Origin: GCA-2706205 sp964215955
GTDB lineage: Bacteria; Bdellovibrionota; Bacteriovoracia; Bacteriovoracales; Bacteriovoracaceae
Length of the DNA: 64,000 bases
Assembly: GCA_964215955.1 (NCBI GenBank)
Contig: CAXPDR010000030.1
Location: 62,001 to 126,000, forward strand
Reading direction: 5' to 3'
Positions 25,758-33,205 of this stretch are shown here, piece by piece; the stretch's first letter is position 1; each line of letters begins with the position of its first letter. The notes beneath the pieces were generated by a model, which was not told the DNA's origin, made no database searches, and saw only the letters and a program-made list of their open reading frames with translations. The translations under genes were made by a program, and so were the position numbers.

Positions 25758-26406
25758 AGAAAAATATCTTGTAAAAGGTTTATTTACTGGGAAAGAACAA
25801 ACTCTCCCTAATGGACAAAAAAGTGCTATCAAAAAATCTTTAGTAGATCGTCTTACAATCAAAAAAGAAAATCTTCCAGAAGATACAGTTGTTGACCAAA
25901 AACATCACGGTGGTGATATGCGAGTCATTCATCATTATTCAAAAATTAATTATGATCATTTAAAAAATACTTTTCCTGAAATTGCTGATCGATTTATCCC
26001 AGGAAGTTTTGGTGAAAACCTCTACACAGATGAGCTGACTGAAAAAGATTTATTCATTGGAGACATCTATAGTTTAGGAAGCGCCAAAGTTCAGCTAACA
26101 GTGGCGAGAAGACCTTGCGCAACTATAAATCAATCCTATGAAGACAAAAGAGTTTTAAAAGAAGTTATGACAAAAGGTCATGTTGGTTGGTTTTATAGAG
26201 TTCTCGAAGAGGGCGAAGTTAAACTTGGTGACTATCTTGAATTAATTGAAAGACCATTTCCAAATTTAAAAGTTCTCGATCTTTACTGGCAAGGTTATGG
26301 AGCAGGCCCTAAATTTAGTGACCTTGAACTACTAAGAAATTGCCTTGATACAGGACTTATGGATAAAGGCTGGAAGCCAAAACTAGAAAAAGCCCTAAAC
26401 GCTTAA
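25750..26406 (+). CDS. MOSC-domain protein, YiiM-like
   Basis: 218 residues; AAGGAGAGATTCA ahead of the ATG lies inside the end of the preceding gene. MOSC features: VVDQKHHGGDMRVIHHYS, FIPGSFGENLYTD, FIGDIYSLGSAKVQLT, and the conserved Cys in ARRPCATIN. YiiM proteins use the molybdenum cofactor and reduce N-hydroxylated bases such as 6-hydroxyaminopurine, an antimutator activity. That function is transferred from the family. The C-terminal 60 residues carry the expected extension after the MOSC core. It is the third gene of the prkA operon; the common theme may be nucleic-acid upkeep, but this is weak. Confidence 0.82.
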   Translation: MTKEKYLVKGLFTGKEQTLPNGQKSAIKKSLVDRLTIKKENLPEDTVVDQKHHGGDMRVIHHYSKINYDHLKNTFPEIADRFIPGSFGENLYTDELTEKDLFIGDIYSLGSAKVQLTVARRPCATINQSYEDKRVLKEVMTKGHVGWFYRVLEEGEVKLGDYLELIERPFPNLKVLDLYWQGYGAGPKFSDLELLRNCLDTGLMDKGWKPKLEKALNA

Positions 26407-26481
26407 AAAAATCAAACACTTAAAGTAAAGCACTCAAGAATTTTTCACTTTTTTCCGACAAGAAGTTGTTAAGGAGAATTT

Positions 26482-27312
26482 ATGAAAGTTGCTATCATTT
26501 TTGCACTTACATCCCTAAATGTTTTTGGTTATACCAATTTAAGCTGTAAAGATGCTTATGAAAAACTTTGCTCTAAAAGTAAAAAAGCCATCTGTGAAAA
26601 AATGAAATTTGAAGGCGATTATATTAGCTGGAATGAAGAACTCGTAGAAAATTTAAAAAAACGAAGAGAAGAAATTTTAAAAGCTTCTAAAAAGTATAAT
26701 GTTTCTGCCAGAACAATTGTTTCAAGTATATTGGCCACTAATCTTGAAATAGAAGGTGATGAAGTTTTTGGTAGTGGCATTCATAAATGGTTAGTAGTAA
26801 ATCAGTGGGATGAAAATTCTGATAAAAGAAAACCTTTAAAGCTTGGAATTGGAAAAACAAGTGAAACAGACCTCCTTAATATTCAGGAAGTTTTTTTGAG
26901 CCACAACCCACAAAGCTCTGCCAAAACGAAGCAGGAAATTGTTAAAGATCTGTATAACAATGAGAGCGATATTGAATACGCAACGGCCCTACTAAGAAGA
27001 AATATTGATATCTTTCGAAAAGAGGGAATTGATATCTCCAAAAAACCTGAAGTCATTGTAACAACTCATGGAATAAATAATTTAATAAATGCTGCAAAAA
27101 GAAGAGCGGCAAAGGGCGGAGAACCGGGAATAAATGGCTGGGGTGTGAGTGTTATTTGCAATAAGCACTTAGTGGATGAAATCCTTGGCGAAATGCCTAA
27201 AGATAAGAACATGACCCAAATGGGAAAAATGGAGAATGGAAAGAGTTATGACCCAGGTATGAATATGGATGTAATGATACCACCGACTCCAACAGGTGCA
27301 ACTGAACAATAA
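26482..27312 (+). CDS. Secreted lysozyme-like/DUF1402-like protein
   Basis: 276 residues with short signal peptide MKVAIIFALTSLNVFG and AAGGAG upstream. A Cys-rich start (SCKDAYEKLCSKSKKAIC) is followed by a helical domain. In that domain SARTIVSSILATNLEIEGDE offers a candidate catalytic Glu. The later ALLRRNIDIFRKEGIDISKKPEVIVTTHGINN and INGWGVSV segments resemble the ATLYNLG region of DUF1402 and other lysozyme-like proteins. If right, it would cleave glycan strands of peptidoglycan in the periplasm or in prey. The Met/Asp-rich tail (MNMDVMIPPTPTGATEQ) looks disordered. The assignment rests on motif resemblance only. It is probably monocistronic. Confidence 0.5.
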   Translation: MKVAIIFALTSLNVFGYTNLSCKDAYEKLCSKSKKAICEKMKFEGDYISWNEELVENLKKRREEILKASKKYNVSARTIVSSILATNLEIEGDEVFGSGIHKWLVVNQWDENSDKRKPLKLGIGKTSETDLLNIQEVFLSHNPQSSAKTKQEIVKDLYNNESDIEYATALLRRNIDIFRKEGIDISKKPEVIVTTHGINNLINAAKRRAAKGGEPGINGWGVSVICNKHLVDEILGEMPKDKNMTQMGKMENGKSYDPGMNMDVMIPPTPTGATEQ

Positions 27313-27333
27313 AAAAAGCCCTCTTGCGAGGGC
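27311..27333 (-). terminator. Intrinsic terminator of the minus-strand barrel operon
   Basis: GCCCTC/GAGGGC arms (27318-27323 and 27328-27333) around ttgc. Read on the minus strand, the stem is followed by seven T. It also lies just after the stop of the convergent + strand gene and may serve it in part. Confidence 0.85.
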
Positions 27334-27339
27334 CATATA

Positions 27340-28383
27340 TTAAAATTTATAGGCTAATAAAAAGCTATAGGTGTTTGAGGACTCATCTTCATCCTCATCA
27401 TTATCTTTGGCGTCTTTTTCACTTGAATCAACAGTATAAGCAAATTGACCTTCAAATTGATCTTTTAAATACCTAAATCTTAAGCCCTTAGAGTTTCCTG
27501 TAGTTTCATGGTTATTATCAGAAGTATTATTATCAGTATACTCTGATGAAGTTCCTTCAACTGACCCAGCAACAAAAAGATGTTCGCTAATTTCATATTC
27601 AAGCTCTAACTCAACAACGCTGGTAGATTCTTCAGTATCAACATTTAAATCACTATAGTCAGATGCCTCAGCTGTTGTAGTATATCTCCCAGAAAATTCA
27701 AGTTTCTCATTAATTCTATATACACCAGAAAAAACCAAGCTTGCCTCTGAATCTCTATAAACACCTTTTGTCTTATTAGAGTCCCCTGGAGCTACAGTTA
27801 AAACACCTTCAAAATCAAAGTCTTTAGTAAGCATCCCAAAACCACCATGAAGAGTTTTCTTATCATCTAATTCTGTATCATAAGCATAAGTTCGTTTTGA
27901 AACTCCAGCACCTAGGAACATATTTTTTTGAATTTTAAACACACCATCTAAGGCAATTTTTGTTTGATCGAGTAGTCCATCTTCAACATCCCAAATTTGA
28001 ACACTCGCACCAATCGCTATTTTTTCATTCGGCATAATGGCAGCACCTAAATGGTAAAGATTTAAAGAATTACCAATATTCTCTACTTCTTCATCATAAG
28101 AATTCTTTGAAATAAGACCTTCTAAAGTTATCTTATCCATATGAGTTCGGCCCATCAATGAATCACCTGTTAATGTTTGATCTTCATCATCTGATCCATC
28201 ATTTTTTTCAGTTGTTGAGTTATTTACAGCTCTAGATAAGGCTCCAAATTTAATTTTTCTGAAACTACTAGCTGAAGTTGTATCATTAAAATGAATTTCA
28301 TTATCTCTCGTATCAGGAATAATATATCCAGCATAACTTCCCATCGAACTTGTTAACAAAACTACGCTTAAAAGTTTTTTCAT
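27340..28383 (-). CDS. Outer-membrane beta-barrel protein, unknown function
   Basis: Start at 28383 (MKKLLSVVLLTSSMGSYA) is set by AAAGGAGAAGAA; 347 residues. After the signal peptide the chain consists of alternating amphipathic strands separated by acidic turns rich in Asp, Glu and Asn (NNSTTEKNDGSDDEDQ, VDTEESTSVVELELEYEIS). It ends in SFLLAYKF, a good C-terminal BamA recognition signature with terminal Phe. About 14-16 strands can be imagined. Porin, transporter or structural roles cannot be told apart. It is the last gene of a three-gene minus-strand operon with a HAD phosphatase and another barrel. The acidic loops suggest a salt-adapted or cation-binding surface. Confidence 0.7.
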   Translation of the reverse strand: MKKLLSVVLLTSSMGSYAGYIIPDTRDNEIHFNDTTSASSFRKIKFGALSRAVNNSTTEKNDGSDDEDQTLTGDSLMGRTHMDKITLEGLISKNSYDEEVENIGNSLNLYHLGAAIMPNEKIAIGASVQIWDVEDGLLDQTKIALDGVFKIQKNMFLGAGVSKRTYAYDTELDDKKTLHGGFGMLTKDFDFEGVLTVAPGDSNKTKGVYRDSEASLVFSGVYRINEKLEFSGRYTTTAEASDYSDLNVDTEESTSVVELELEYEISEHLFVAGSVEGTSSEYTDNNTSDNNHETTGNSKGLRFRYLKDQFEGQFAYTVDSSEKDAKDNDEDEDESSNTYSFLLAYKF

Positions 28384-28393
28384 TTCTTCTCCT

Positions 28394-29128
28394 TTAAAAA
28401 TTCTCACTTCCACTAAAAACTTCTCTTAAATGATTATGCACACCCATTGCTCCAGAGTTTTCCTTTCCTTCTAGAACAACACTTGGTTTATATTCTAATT
28501 GGTCTAAAATATTGATGATATTACTCACCCCTACAGTATTTGGAAAAAATTCAAACATTGATTCATCATTGGCCGCATCACCATAAAATAAACACTCATC
28601 TCTTTGAATATGGGGAACATATTTATCTAGATAATGATTTACACCATTTGCCTTAGATACATTTCCTACCCAAAAATTTATATGCACATTTGATTTTGAA
28701 AAGTTCACATTATTTTGATGCAAAAAAAGCTCAACTGCTTCAACATCTTCTTTTTCCATCTCAGCAAACTCAATGGCACGGTCTGTTCTTCTTCCAAATG
28801 AGTCTGCACTTAAAATACATTTTGGAAATTTATTTTTTATTTCCTCAGTAATGTCTGCAAGACGTTTAATTTCATCATCTGAAATTAAATTCTCCTCACT
28901 TATTACGCCTTCAACATTTTTAGAGATGATAACACCACCACCTTCCATGATGACATGCTTAAGAGGAAAATGAGTTAAAAAGAAATGCCCCCATGAAAGC
29001 GACCTTCCAGAAACGATAACTAAATCAGATCCGTGCTTTTCAATGAGGTTTAAAATATCAAAAAAAACGGGACCCAATTTACCGTTATTTGTAAGGGTCC
29101 CGTCAAAATCAGAAAAAATTATCTTCAT
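28394..29128 (-). CDS. HAD-superfamily phosphatase (Cof/sucrose-phosphatase type)
   Basis: 244 residues. Motif I is FSDFDGTLTNNG with the nucleophile Asp7 and Asp9. Motif II is VIVSGRS, and motif IV is FYGDAANDESMF. A type C2 cap sits between about 85 and 185 (IKNKFPKCILSADSFGRR...NVHINFWVGN). Such proteins remove phosphate from sugar phosphates or nucleotides in the cytoplasm. GVNHYLDKYVP resembles the K-G-x-A-L region of Cof-like proteins. It lies 3 bases after the upstream barrel gene and 10 bases before the downstream one, an odd position for a cytosolic enzyme. The substrate is unknown. Confidence 0.82.
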   Translation of the reverse strand: MKIIFSDFDGTLTNNGKLGPVFFDILNLIEKHGSDLVIVSGRSLSWGHFFLTHFPLKHVIMEGGGVIISKNVEGVISEENLISDDEIKRLADITEEIKNKFPKCILSADSFGRRTDRAIEFAEMEKEDVEAVELFLHQNNVNFSKSNVHINFWVGNVSKANGVNHYLDKYVPHIQRDECLFYGDAANDESMFEFFPNTVGVSNIINILDQLEYKPSVVLEGKENSGAMGVHNHLREVFSGSENF

Positions 29129-29131
29129 ATA

Positions 29132-29740
29132 TTATTCGATTGGTAAAGATACTCCCATCACTAAAGATGAGTAAGAGTTTCTAAGTGACATATTCGCTTC
29201 AATATTTCCAACAAGATTATTAATACCTTCGATTGGAAGTCTTCCAGTCATACCAAAAGCTAAAGCAGTTGATGTCTCATATTCTTTTTCACTCTCATTA
29301 AGAGAAACTTTCATAGGAAGTGCAACAAATGGGAAAGCTTCTTTTCCCCACATAACAAAACCTTTAGAAATTGTTGGTGCTGCACCAAAAGAGTTGATTC
29401 TATCACCATCAATATTTTCTGTTTCTAATGTTCCCTTAATAGAAAACTTTGGTTGTCTTCCATAATCTGGAATGATTTGCATATCTGCACCAGCGAAAAA
29501 TCTTGATTCTCTTTCACCATCAGTAAAACCGAAACCTGCATCAACATTCAATGTATCTGATACCCTGTTATTATATTTTGCAGTTATCCCCATTCCGGAA
29601 CCAGCATTGTGGTAATTATTGTATTCAGTAGTAAAAATGTGTTTTTTCATTAGAAATGGATGATTTGATACACCAACAACTGTCGCCATAGCACCAGTTG
29701 AAATGAATGAAGCAACTAATCCAGTTAATAATTTTTTCAT
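29132..29740 (-). CDS. Small outer-membrane beta-barrel protein
   Basis: 202 residues with signal peptide MKKLLTGLVASFISTGAMA. The mature part has about eight amphipathic strands with Gly/Asn turns (FTTEYNNYHNAGSGMGITAKYNN, LNVDAGFGFTDG, SLVMGVSLPIE). It looks like a compact 8-stranded barrel of the OmpW/OmpX size class, though no family signature is recognised. It is first in the operon barrel / HAD / barrel, with a gap of only 3 bases to the next gene. The promoter should lie in the 112 bases upstream, where no clear box was seen. Role unknown. Confidence 0.65.
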   Translation of the reverse strand: MKKLLTGLVASFISTGAMATVVGVSNHPFLMKKHIFTTEYNNYHNAGSGMGITAKYNNRVSDTLNVDAGFGFTDGERESRFFAGADMQIIPDYGRQPKFSIKGTLETENIDGDRINSFGAAPTISKGFVMWGKEAFPFVALPMKVSLNESEKEYETSTALAFGMTGRLPIEGINNLVGNIEANMSLRNSYSSLVMGVSLPIE

Positions 29741-29852
29741 AAATCCCTCACGAAGTAATATTATATAATTTCATATTAAAATAGTTCTATAAAAAGTCTA
29801 AAGCTTAAAATGCAACTCGTCAAAGAAAAGAGTCAAAAGACGCCCTGCACAA

Positions 29853-30548
29853 CTAAAAGCGATATCCGAATTCAAAATGGGCCAATGACACTGTTGGAAT
29901 ACTTGATACACCATCAATTAATTCTTCGATATCATCTTTATCGGAACTACTAGCATCGCTATCCAAAATATCTGAATCTTCACCAAGCTTTGTAAGTGGC
30001 CAGAAGACTTTAAACCAATCAGCATTAAGCTCCCATCCTCCCCATCTCCATTTATTTCCGACACCCCAAAGAACACCGGCAGTCTCTATTTCAACGAGAT
30101 TAAAACTAGCTCCAACTAACTCTGTATAGTCGTTTCCAAGTTTTGCACTAAACTTATTATAGAAAACTCCATACTGAAAATTAAATGATCCCCCCCAGGT
30201 ATGGGACCTTGTAGAGAGATGCATTCTCGTATCTGTTATTTTTCCAAGGTCATCAATTAGAACATCCAATGAATAGCTCGCATTTTGATATGCGAATTCC
30301 CAAGTTCTTTCTTTATTACCGTAAGAAACTGTTGCACCTAGCTTCCCAGGGAGCCAAGTATCTAAATAGGCAAAAGTTCCAAGTAGTGCCCATCGTTTTT
30401 GCATTTCTGGAGGTATGATTTCAGCTGTCTTTTCAATAGCTTCGGTGGCTTCCACTTCCTTTTTAGCTGTCTTTTCAACTAAAACCTCATCCTCTGCCCT
30501 CAATACAGCACTACTTATAAATACTAAAATGATTAAAAAGACCCTCAT
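29853..30548 (-). CDS. Outer-membrane protein, probable beta-barrel
   Basis: 231 residues. Signal peptide MRVFLIILVFISSAVLRA, then an acidic, helix-prone stretch of about 25 residues rich in Glu, Lys and Ala (EDEVLVEKTAKKEVEATEAIEKTAE), then a strand-rich domain full of Trp and Tyr (WALLGTFAYLDTW, RTWEFAYQNASYSL, GVGNKWRWGGWELNADWFKVFW). It ends HFEFGYRF with a terminal Phe beta-signal. An acidic Asp/Ser loop (DSDILDSDASSSDKDD) lies before the last strand. No named family. It is monocistronic and lies upstream of and divergent from tRNA-His. GGAGGG lies directly upstream of the ATG. Confidence 0.65.
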   Translation of the reverse strand: MRVFLIILVFISSAVLRAEDEVLVEKTAKKEVEATEAIEKTAEIIPPEMQKRWALLGTFAYLDTWLPGKLGATVSYGNKERTWEFAYQNASYSLDVLIDDLGKITDTRMHLSTRSHTWGGSFNFQYGVFYNKFSAKLGNDYTELVGASFNLVEIETAGVLWGVGNKWRWGGWELNADWFKVFWPLTKLGEDSDILDSDASSSDKDDIEELIDGVSSIPTVSLAHFEFGYRF

Positions 30549-30615
30549 ATTCCCTCCAAATTGAATAAAGAAGTCTTTATGATTTAATTAATTTTACAAG
30601 AATGCAACTTTCATA

Positions 30616-30644
30616 TTGCGCATTTAGCTCGTTTTATATATAAA
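30616..30644 (+). promoter_or_regulatory. Candidate promoter of tRNA-His
   Basis: TTGCGC (30616-30621), 17-base spacer and TATAAA (30639-30644). This places the transcription start near 30651, about 11 bases before the mature tRNA 5' end. Confidence 0.6.
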
Positions 30645-30661
30645 TACTCCTACGTTTTTAT

Positions 30662-30738
30662 GGTGACTGTAGTTCAGTTGGTAGAGCAGCGGATTGTGAT
30701 TCCGTTTGTCGTGGGTTCGAGCCCCATCAGTCACCCCA
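30662..30738 (+). tRNA. tRNA-His (anticodon GTG)
   Basis: Full cloverleaf: acceptor GTGACTG (30663-30669) pairs with CAGTCAC (30728-30734). The extra 5' G typical of tRNA-His (G-1, 30662) faces the discriminator C at 30735. The D arm TAGTTCAGTTGGTAGAGC, anticodon loop TTGTGAT with GTG at 30696-30698 and T arm GTGGGTTCGAGCCCCAT are all present. The terminal CCA is encoded. It has its own promoter and terminator. Confidence 0.97.
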
Positions 30739-30743
30739 TTTTT

Positions 30744-30778
30744 AAAAAGCCCTTTTCTTATGATTAGGGCTTTTTTTT
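30744..30778 (+). terminator. Intrinsic terminator of tRNA-His
   Basis: AAAAAGCCCT (30744-30753) pairs with AGGGCTTTTT around a 12-base loop, with an eight-base T-run at 30771-30778. It lies 6 bases after the encoded CCA. Confidence 0.9.
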
Positions 30779-30913
30779 GCCCAAAATTTAACTCCCTCAA
30801 AACTAAACCAAAACAACATAAGAAAGCTTAATTAGCTTTTCCAATTTTCGAATGGTAGAAATAAAACCAATTTGAATTATATTGGTACTTTTAACCATCT
30901 CTAAGGAGACGAA

Positions 30914-31240
30914 ATGAAGAAACTATTTACGGCATTTTTATTAGTCAGCTCACTGTCTTTTGCTTATGGAAGTAACTACTCTGAAACTAGTGATGAATTA
31001 TGTGATTTTTTGCATGAGGAATATGGCTTTCATGAGATGACACTTTATTGTGCGGCCATATATGGTCAGAGAGTATATACTGTTAACAAAAATCGATTTT
31101 GCCATAAAATGATCCAAAACGAAGTTTTATCAATTCCAGAATGTTTTGATTTAATGGGAGATAAAAAAATAAGAGACATCAAATTTAAACGTTGTCTAAA
31201 AATGACGTCTAAGAGAAGAGTCTTAGCCTGTCTAAAGTAA
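30914..31240 (+). CDS. Small exported Cys-containing protein
   Basis: 108 residues, AAGGAGACGAA upstream, signal peptide MKKLFTAFLLVSSLSFAYGS. Mature cysteines fall at 30, 46, 63, 77, 94 and 106, spaced 12 to 17 residues apart in a helix-prone chain (ELCDFLHEEYGF, FCHKMIQNE, ECFDLMGDK, RCLKMTSKRRVLACLK). The design is like the protein at 14388-14747, but the spacing is looser. The ending ACLK recalls its ISCLK and IDCLK units. Six Cys suit three disulfides. It may belong to the same broad group of periplasmic helical disulfide proteins; I cannot name a family. The following gene starts 34 bases later and may be co-transcribed. Confidence 0.6.
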   Translation: MKKLFTAFLLVSSLSFAYGSNYSETSDELCDFLHEEYGFHEMTLYCAAIYGQRVYTVNKNRFCHKMIQNEVLSIPECFDLMGDKKIRDIKFKRCLKMTSKRRVLACLK

Positions 31241-31274
31241 ATTTCTTAACTAACAATCACAAATGGAGAATCTT

Positions 31275-31703
31275 ATGAAAAAATGTTTATATATTTTTTG
31301 TTTTTTAATTATTGGACAAGTATCCGCTTCTGCGCCAAAAGAAATTACAGTACAAGAAAGTTTAAGTTCTAAAATAAGTTTTACATTACCTGAAATTACA
31401 TTTCCTGCGAGTTGTAAAACGGAAAGGGAGAGATGTAGCTTTAATCCAACTTCAGACAGCCCTATTCAGATTGGTAATTCCACATATCGTATAAAAACTA
31501 TTGTGACCAAGGGATATGAGTATGGAATGAATTGGGACCTCGTACGAAACGAAAAAAGAACCGTTTCAATTTTCATGCAAGAAATCGAAACAAATCAAAA
31601 CTATACGATTTGGATTAACTGGAGTGATATCGCTCCTTGCTTAATTGGAAAATCCAATAGCAGAGATTCCAAACATAAATGTTTTGTTAGTAGAAAGTAC
31701 TAA
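31275..31703 (+). CDS. Secreted protein of unknown function
   Basis: 142 residues from the ATG at 31275, five bases after GGAGA; an upstream in-frame ATG at 31263 has no such site. Signal peptide MKKCLYIFCFLIIGQVSA is followed by a strand-rich domain (KISFTLPEITF, YRIKTIVTKGYEYGMNWDLV, RTVSIFMQEIE, YTIWINWSDI). Its cysteines (SCKTERERC, APCLIG, HKCF) could form two disulfides. Nothing identifies its function. It is flanked by other small orphan proteins on the same strand, and 53 bases separate it from the next gene. Confidence 0.6.
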   Translation: MKKCLYIFCFLIIGQVSASAPKEITVQESLSSKISFTLPEITFPASCKTERERCSFNPTSDSPIQIGNSTYRIKTIVTKGYEYGMNWDLVRNEKRTVSIFMQEIETNQNYTIWINWSDIAPCLIGKSNSRDSKHKCFVSRKY

Positions 31704-31756
31704 CAATTTAGTTTTTTCTTATTTTTTAGCTACATTTTAATTTACTTAGAAAGATT

Positions 31757-32071
31757 ATGAAGAAAAATACCATAAACACAAAAAATGAATTAATAAGAAT
31801 AAAAAAATTGAGAAACTCGTTTTTTTTAAATTTGCTGTTATTTGCAGCTATTATAATTTTTAATTTTCTGGGGATAAAATACTTTCGTCCACTAATATTA
31901 ATTACATTTCCTGCTTTTTTTTACGTATTTTACAAAGCTTTAAAACAACTTAATGTCCTTTCAGAAGTAATTTGTCCTGAATGCAACGAAAGTTTTGGAC
32001 TAGTTGAAAGAGGAAAAGTCTATTTTATAAATAATTGTCAAAACTGTGAATTATCTTTAAACAAAAATTAA
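31757..32071 (+). CDS. Small membrane protein with C-terminal zinc ribbon
   Basis: 104 residues. A basic N-terminus is followed by two adjacent membrane segments (SFFLNLLLFAAIIIFNFLGI and LILITFPAFFYVFYKAL) separated by a short KYFRP turn. The C-terminal 35 residues contain CPECNESFGLVERG and NNCQNCEL, a CxxC...CxxC zinc-ribbon pattern that would lie in the cytoplasm. No named family; such proteins often sense or scaffold. The ribosome-binding site is weak (AGAAAGATT). It lies 17 bases upstream of the VOC gene, so co-transcription is likely. Confidence 0.65.
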   Translation: MKKNTINTKNELIRIKKLRNSFFLNLLLFAAIIIFNFLGIKYFRPLILITFPAFFYVFYKALKQLNVLSEVICPECNESFGLVERGKVYFINNCQNCELSLNKN

Positions 32072-32088
32072 AAACATTGAAGGATAAA

Positions 32089-32463
32089 ATGAGTTTAAAC
32101 GCTATTGGAATTGCCTGTAAAAATATTGAGAAGTCGATACAGTTTTATGAAAACTTTGGGATGACTTTTAAAAAATTTGGTGAAGATCATTTTGAGGCTT
32201 CAACTAATACTGGGCTTCGAATAATGCTTGATTCATATGAACTTATGAGAAAAATTAATCCAAATTGGATTGAGCCAAAAAACTCCGGAATAACTCTATG
32301 CTTTTTACAAGAATCACCGGCCAAAGTTGATGAACTATTCCAGGCCTTAACCCACCAAGGTTTTAGAAGTGAAAAGGAGCCTTGGGATGCTTTTTGGGGT
32401 CAAAGATACTCAAGCGTTAAAGATCCTGATGGTAATCAAGTTGATATTTTTGCGACTTTATAA
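32089..32463 (+). CDS. VOC/glyoxalase-superfamily protein
   Basis: 124 residues from the ATG at 32089 after GAAGGATAAA. The two beta-alpha-beta-beta-beta modules of the VOC fold are evident: LNAIGIACKNIEKSIQFYENFGM with FGEDHFEAST, then SGITLCFLQESPAKVDELFQALTHQGF with KDPDGNQVDIFA. The final DPDGN-x-[VI]-[DE] motif is typical and supplies a metal-ligand position. Members are glyoxalases, dioxygenases or antibiotic-binding proteins; this short single-domain type is commonly a binding protein or lyase of unknown substrate. A 3' hairpin follows. Confidence 0.8.
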   Translation: MSLNAIGIACKNIEKSIQFYENFGMTFKKFGEDHFEASTNTGLRIMLDSYELMRKINPNWIEPKNSGITLCFLQESPAKVDELFQALTHQGFRSEKEPWDAFWGQRYSSVKDPDGNQVDIFATL

Positions 32464-32480
32464 AACACACTTAATCATTT

Positions 32481-32522
32481 AAGGGTCAAAATGCTTCGCA
32501 ATTCAGATACATTTTGAACCTT
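32481..32522. terminator. Imperfect long hairpin after the VOC gene
   Basis: AAGGGTCAAAATG (32481-32493) pairs with CATTTTGAACCTT (32510-32522) apart from one mismatch, around a 16-base loop. Only a short T stretch follows, so termination efficiency is doubtful; it could equally be a protein-binding dyad upstream of the next gene. Confidence 0.5.
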
Positions 32523-32612
32523 TCCATGCGTCAAGTCCTTGAATAACAATTTATTTTTTTGGCATTAAAATTGCGAATTGTTTCCTTAAACAAATACACA
32601 ACGAGGGAAAAA

Positions 32613-33035
32613 ATGAAACCAATTTTAATTGTACTATTATTTAACTTATTTTTATTAACAACAAATGCAAATGCTGCTTGTTCTTTTGATTCAGACTGTC
32701 CTACTGGTTATCAATGTAACTCTACTAATGAGTGTGTTGCCGGAAGCTGGCCACATGGTGGATGTGCATTCGATTCAGACTGCCCAAGTGGGTTTCAGTG
32801 TAATTCTGGCGAATGCATAGCCGGTAGCTGGCCAAATGGAGGATGTAGTTTTGATTCAGACTGTCCAAGTGGATTTCAATGTAATTCTGGAGAATGTGTA
32901 GCCGGTAGATGGCCAAATGGAGGATGCAGTTTTAATTCAGACTGTCCTACAGACTTCACATGTAGAAGTGGAGAATGCGAACCAGGTACTAAATCACTTA
33001 AAGAAGTTAAGGCCTTATTATCCGGTCAAATCTAA
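32613..33035 (+). CDS. Secreted protein of four tandem Cys-rich repeats
   Basis: 140 residues from the ATG at 32613 (GAGGGAAAAA upstream), signal peptide MKPILIVLLFNLFLLTTNANA. The mature chain is four repeats of about 27 residues, each with four Cys in the form C-x5-C-x5-C-x4-C (CSFDSDCPSGFQCNSGEC) joined by linkers such as VAGSWPNGG. These small disulfide domains resemble the C.sdsdCp.G..C modules found in secreted proteins of myxobacteria and eukaryotes (EB- or WAP-like). The first repeat has one extra residue. A helical Lys-rich tail ends the protein. Adhesion or inhibition are possible; there is no evidence for either. Confidence 0.75.
   Translation: MKPILIVLLFNLFLLTTNANAACSFDSDCPTGYQCNSTNECVAGSWPHGGCAFDSDCPSGFQCNSGECIAGSWPNGGCSFDSDCPSGFQCNSGECVAGRWPNGGCSFNSDCPTDFTCRSGECEPGTKSLKEVKALLSGQI
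32679..32978 (+). repeat. Tandem 81-84 bp coding repeat (four units)
   Basis: Units begin at 32679 (84 bp), 32763 (81 bp), 32844 (81 bp) and 32925 (partial). Units 2 and 3 are nearly identical at the DNA level, including TGGCCAAATGGAGGATG at both junctions. This points to recent duplication and a likely copy-number-variable locus. Confidence 0.85.
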
Positions 33036-33046
33036 TCTAAAAAAAT

Positions 33047-33068
33047 GCCCAGGCTTTACCTGGGCTTT
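33047..33068 (+). terminator. Intrinsic terminator after the Cys-repeat gene
   Basis: GCCCAGG, loop cttta, CCTGGGC and then TTT, preceded by an A-run. Confidence 0.75.
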
Positions 33069-33205
33069 AAATTTCAATAACCTAAGGGTATCCACCCCAT
33101 TCACAATTGTCCCATATATGAAACAATGTTTCCCAAAGATGTCCCCTTTTGCAACAAAATGAAATAGACGATAATAAGAGCATTAACAACATAAAGGAAA
33201 ATCTT

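Noticed and set aside
32725..33162. Frames opposite and downstream of the Cys-repeat gene
   Set aside because: Repetitive antisense of the Cys modules or read-through of the terminator; no coding character.
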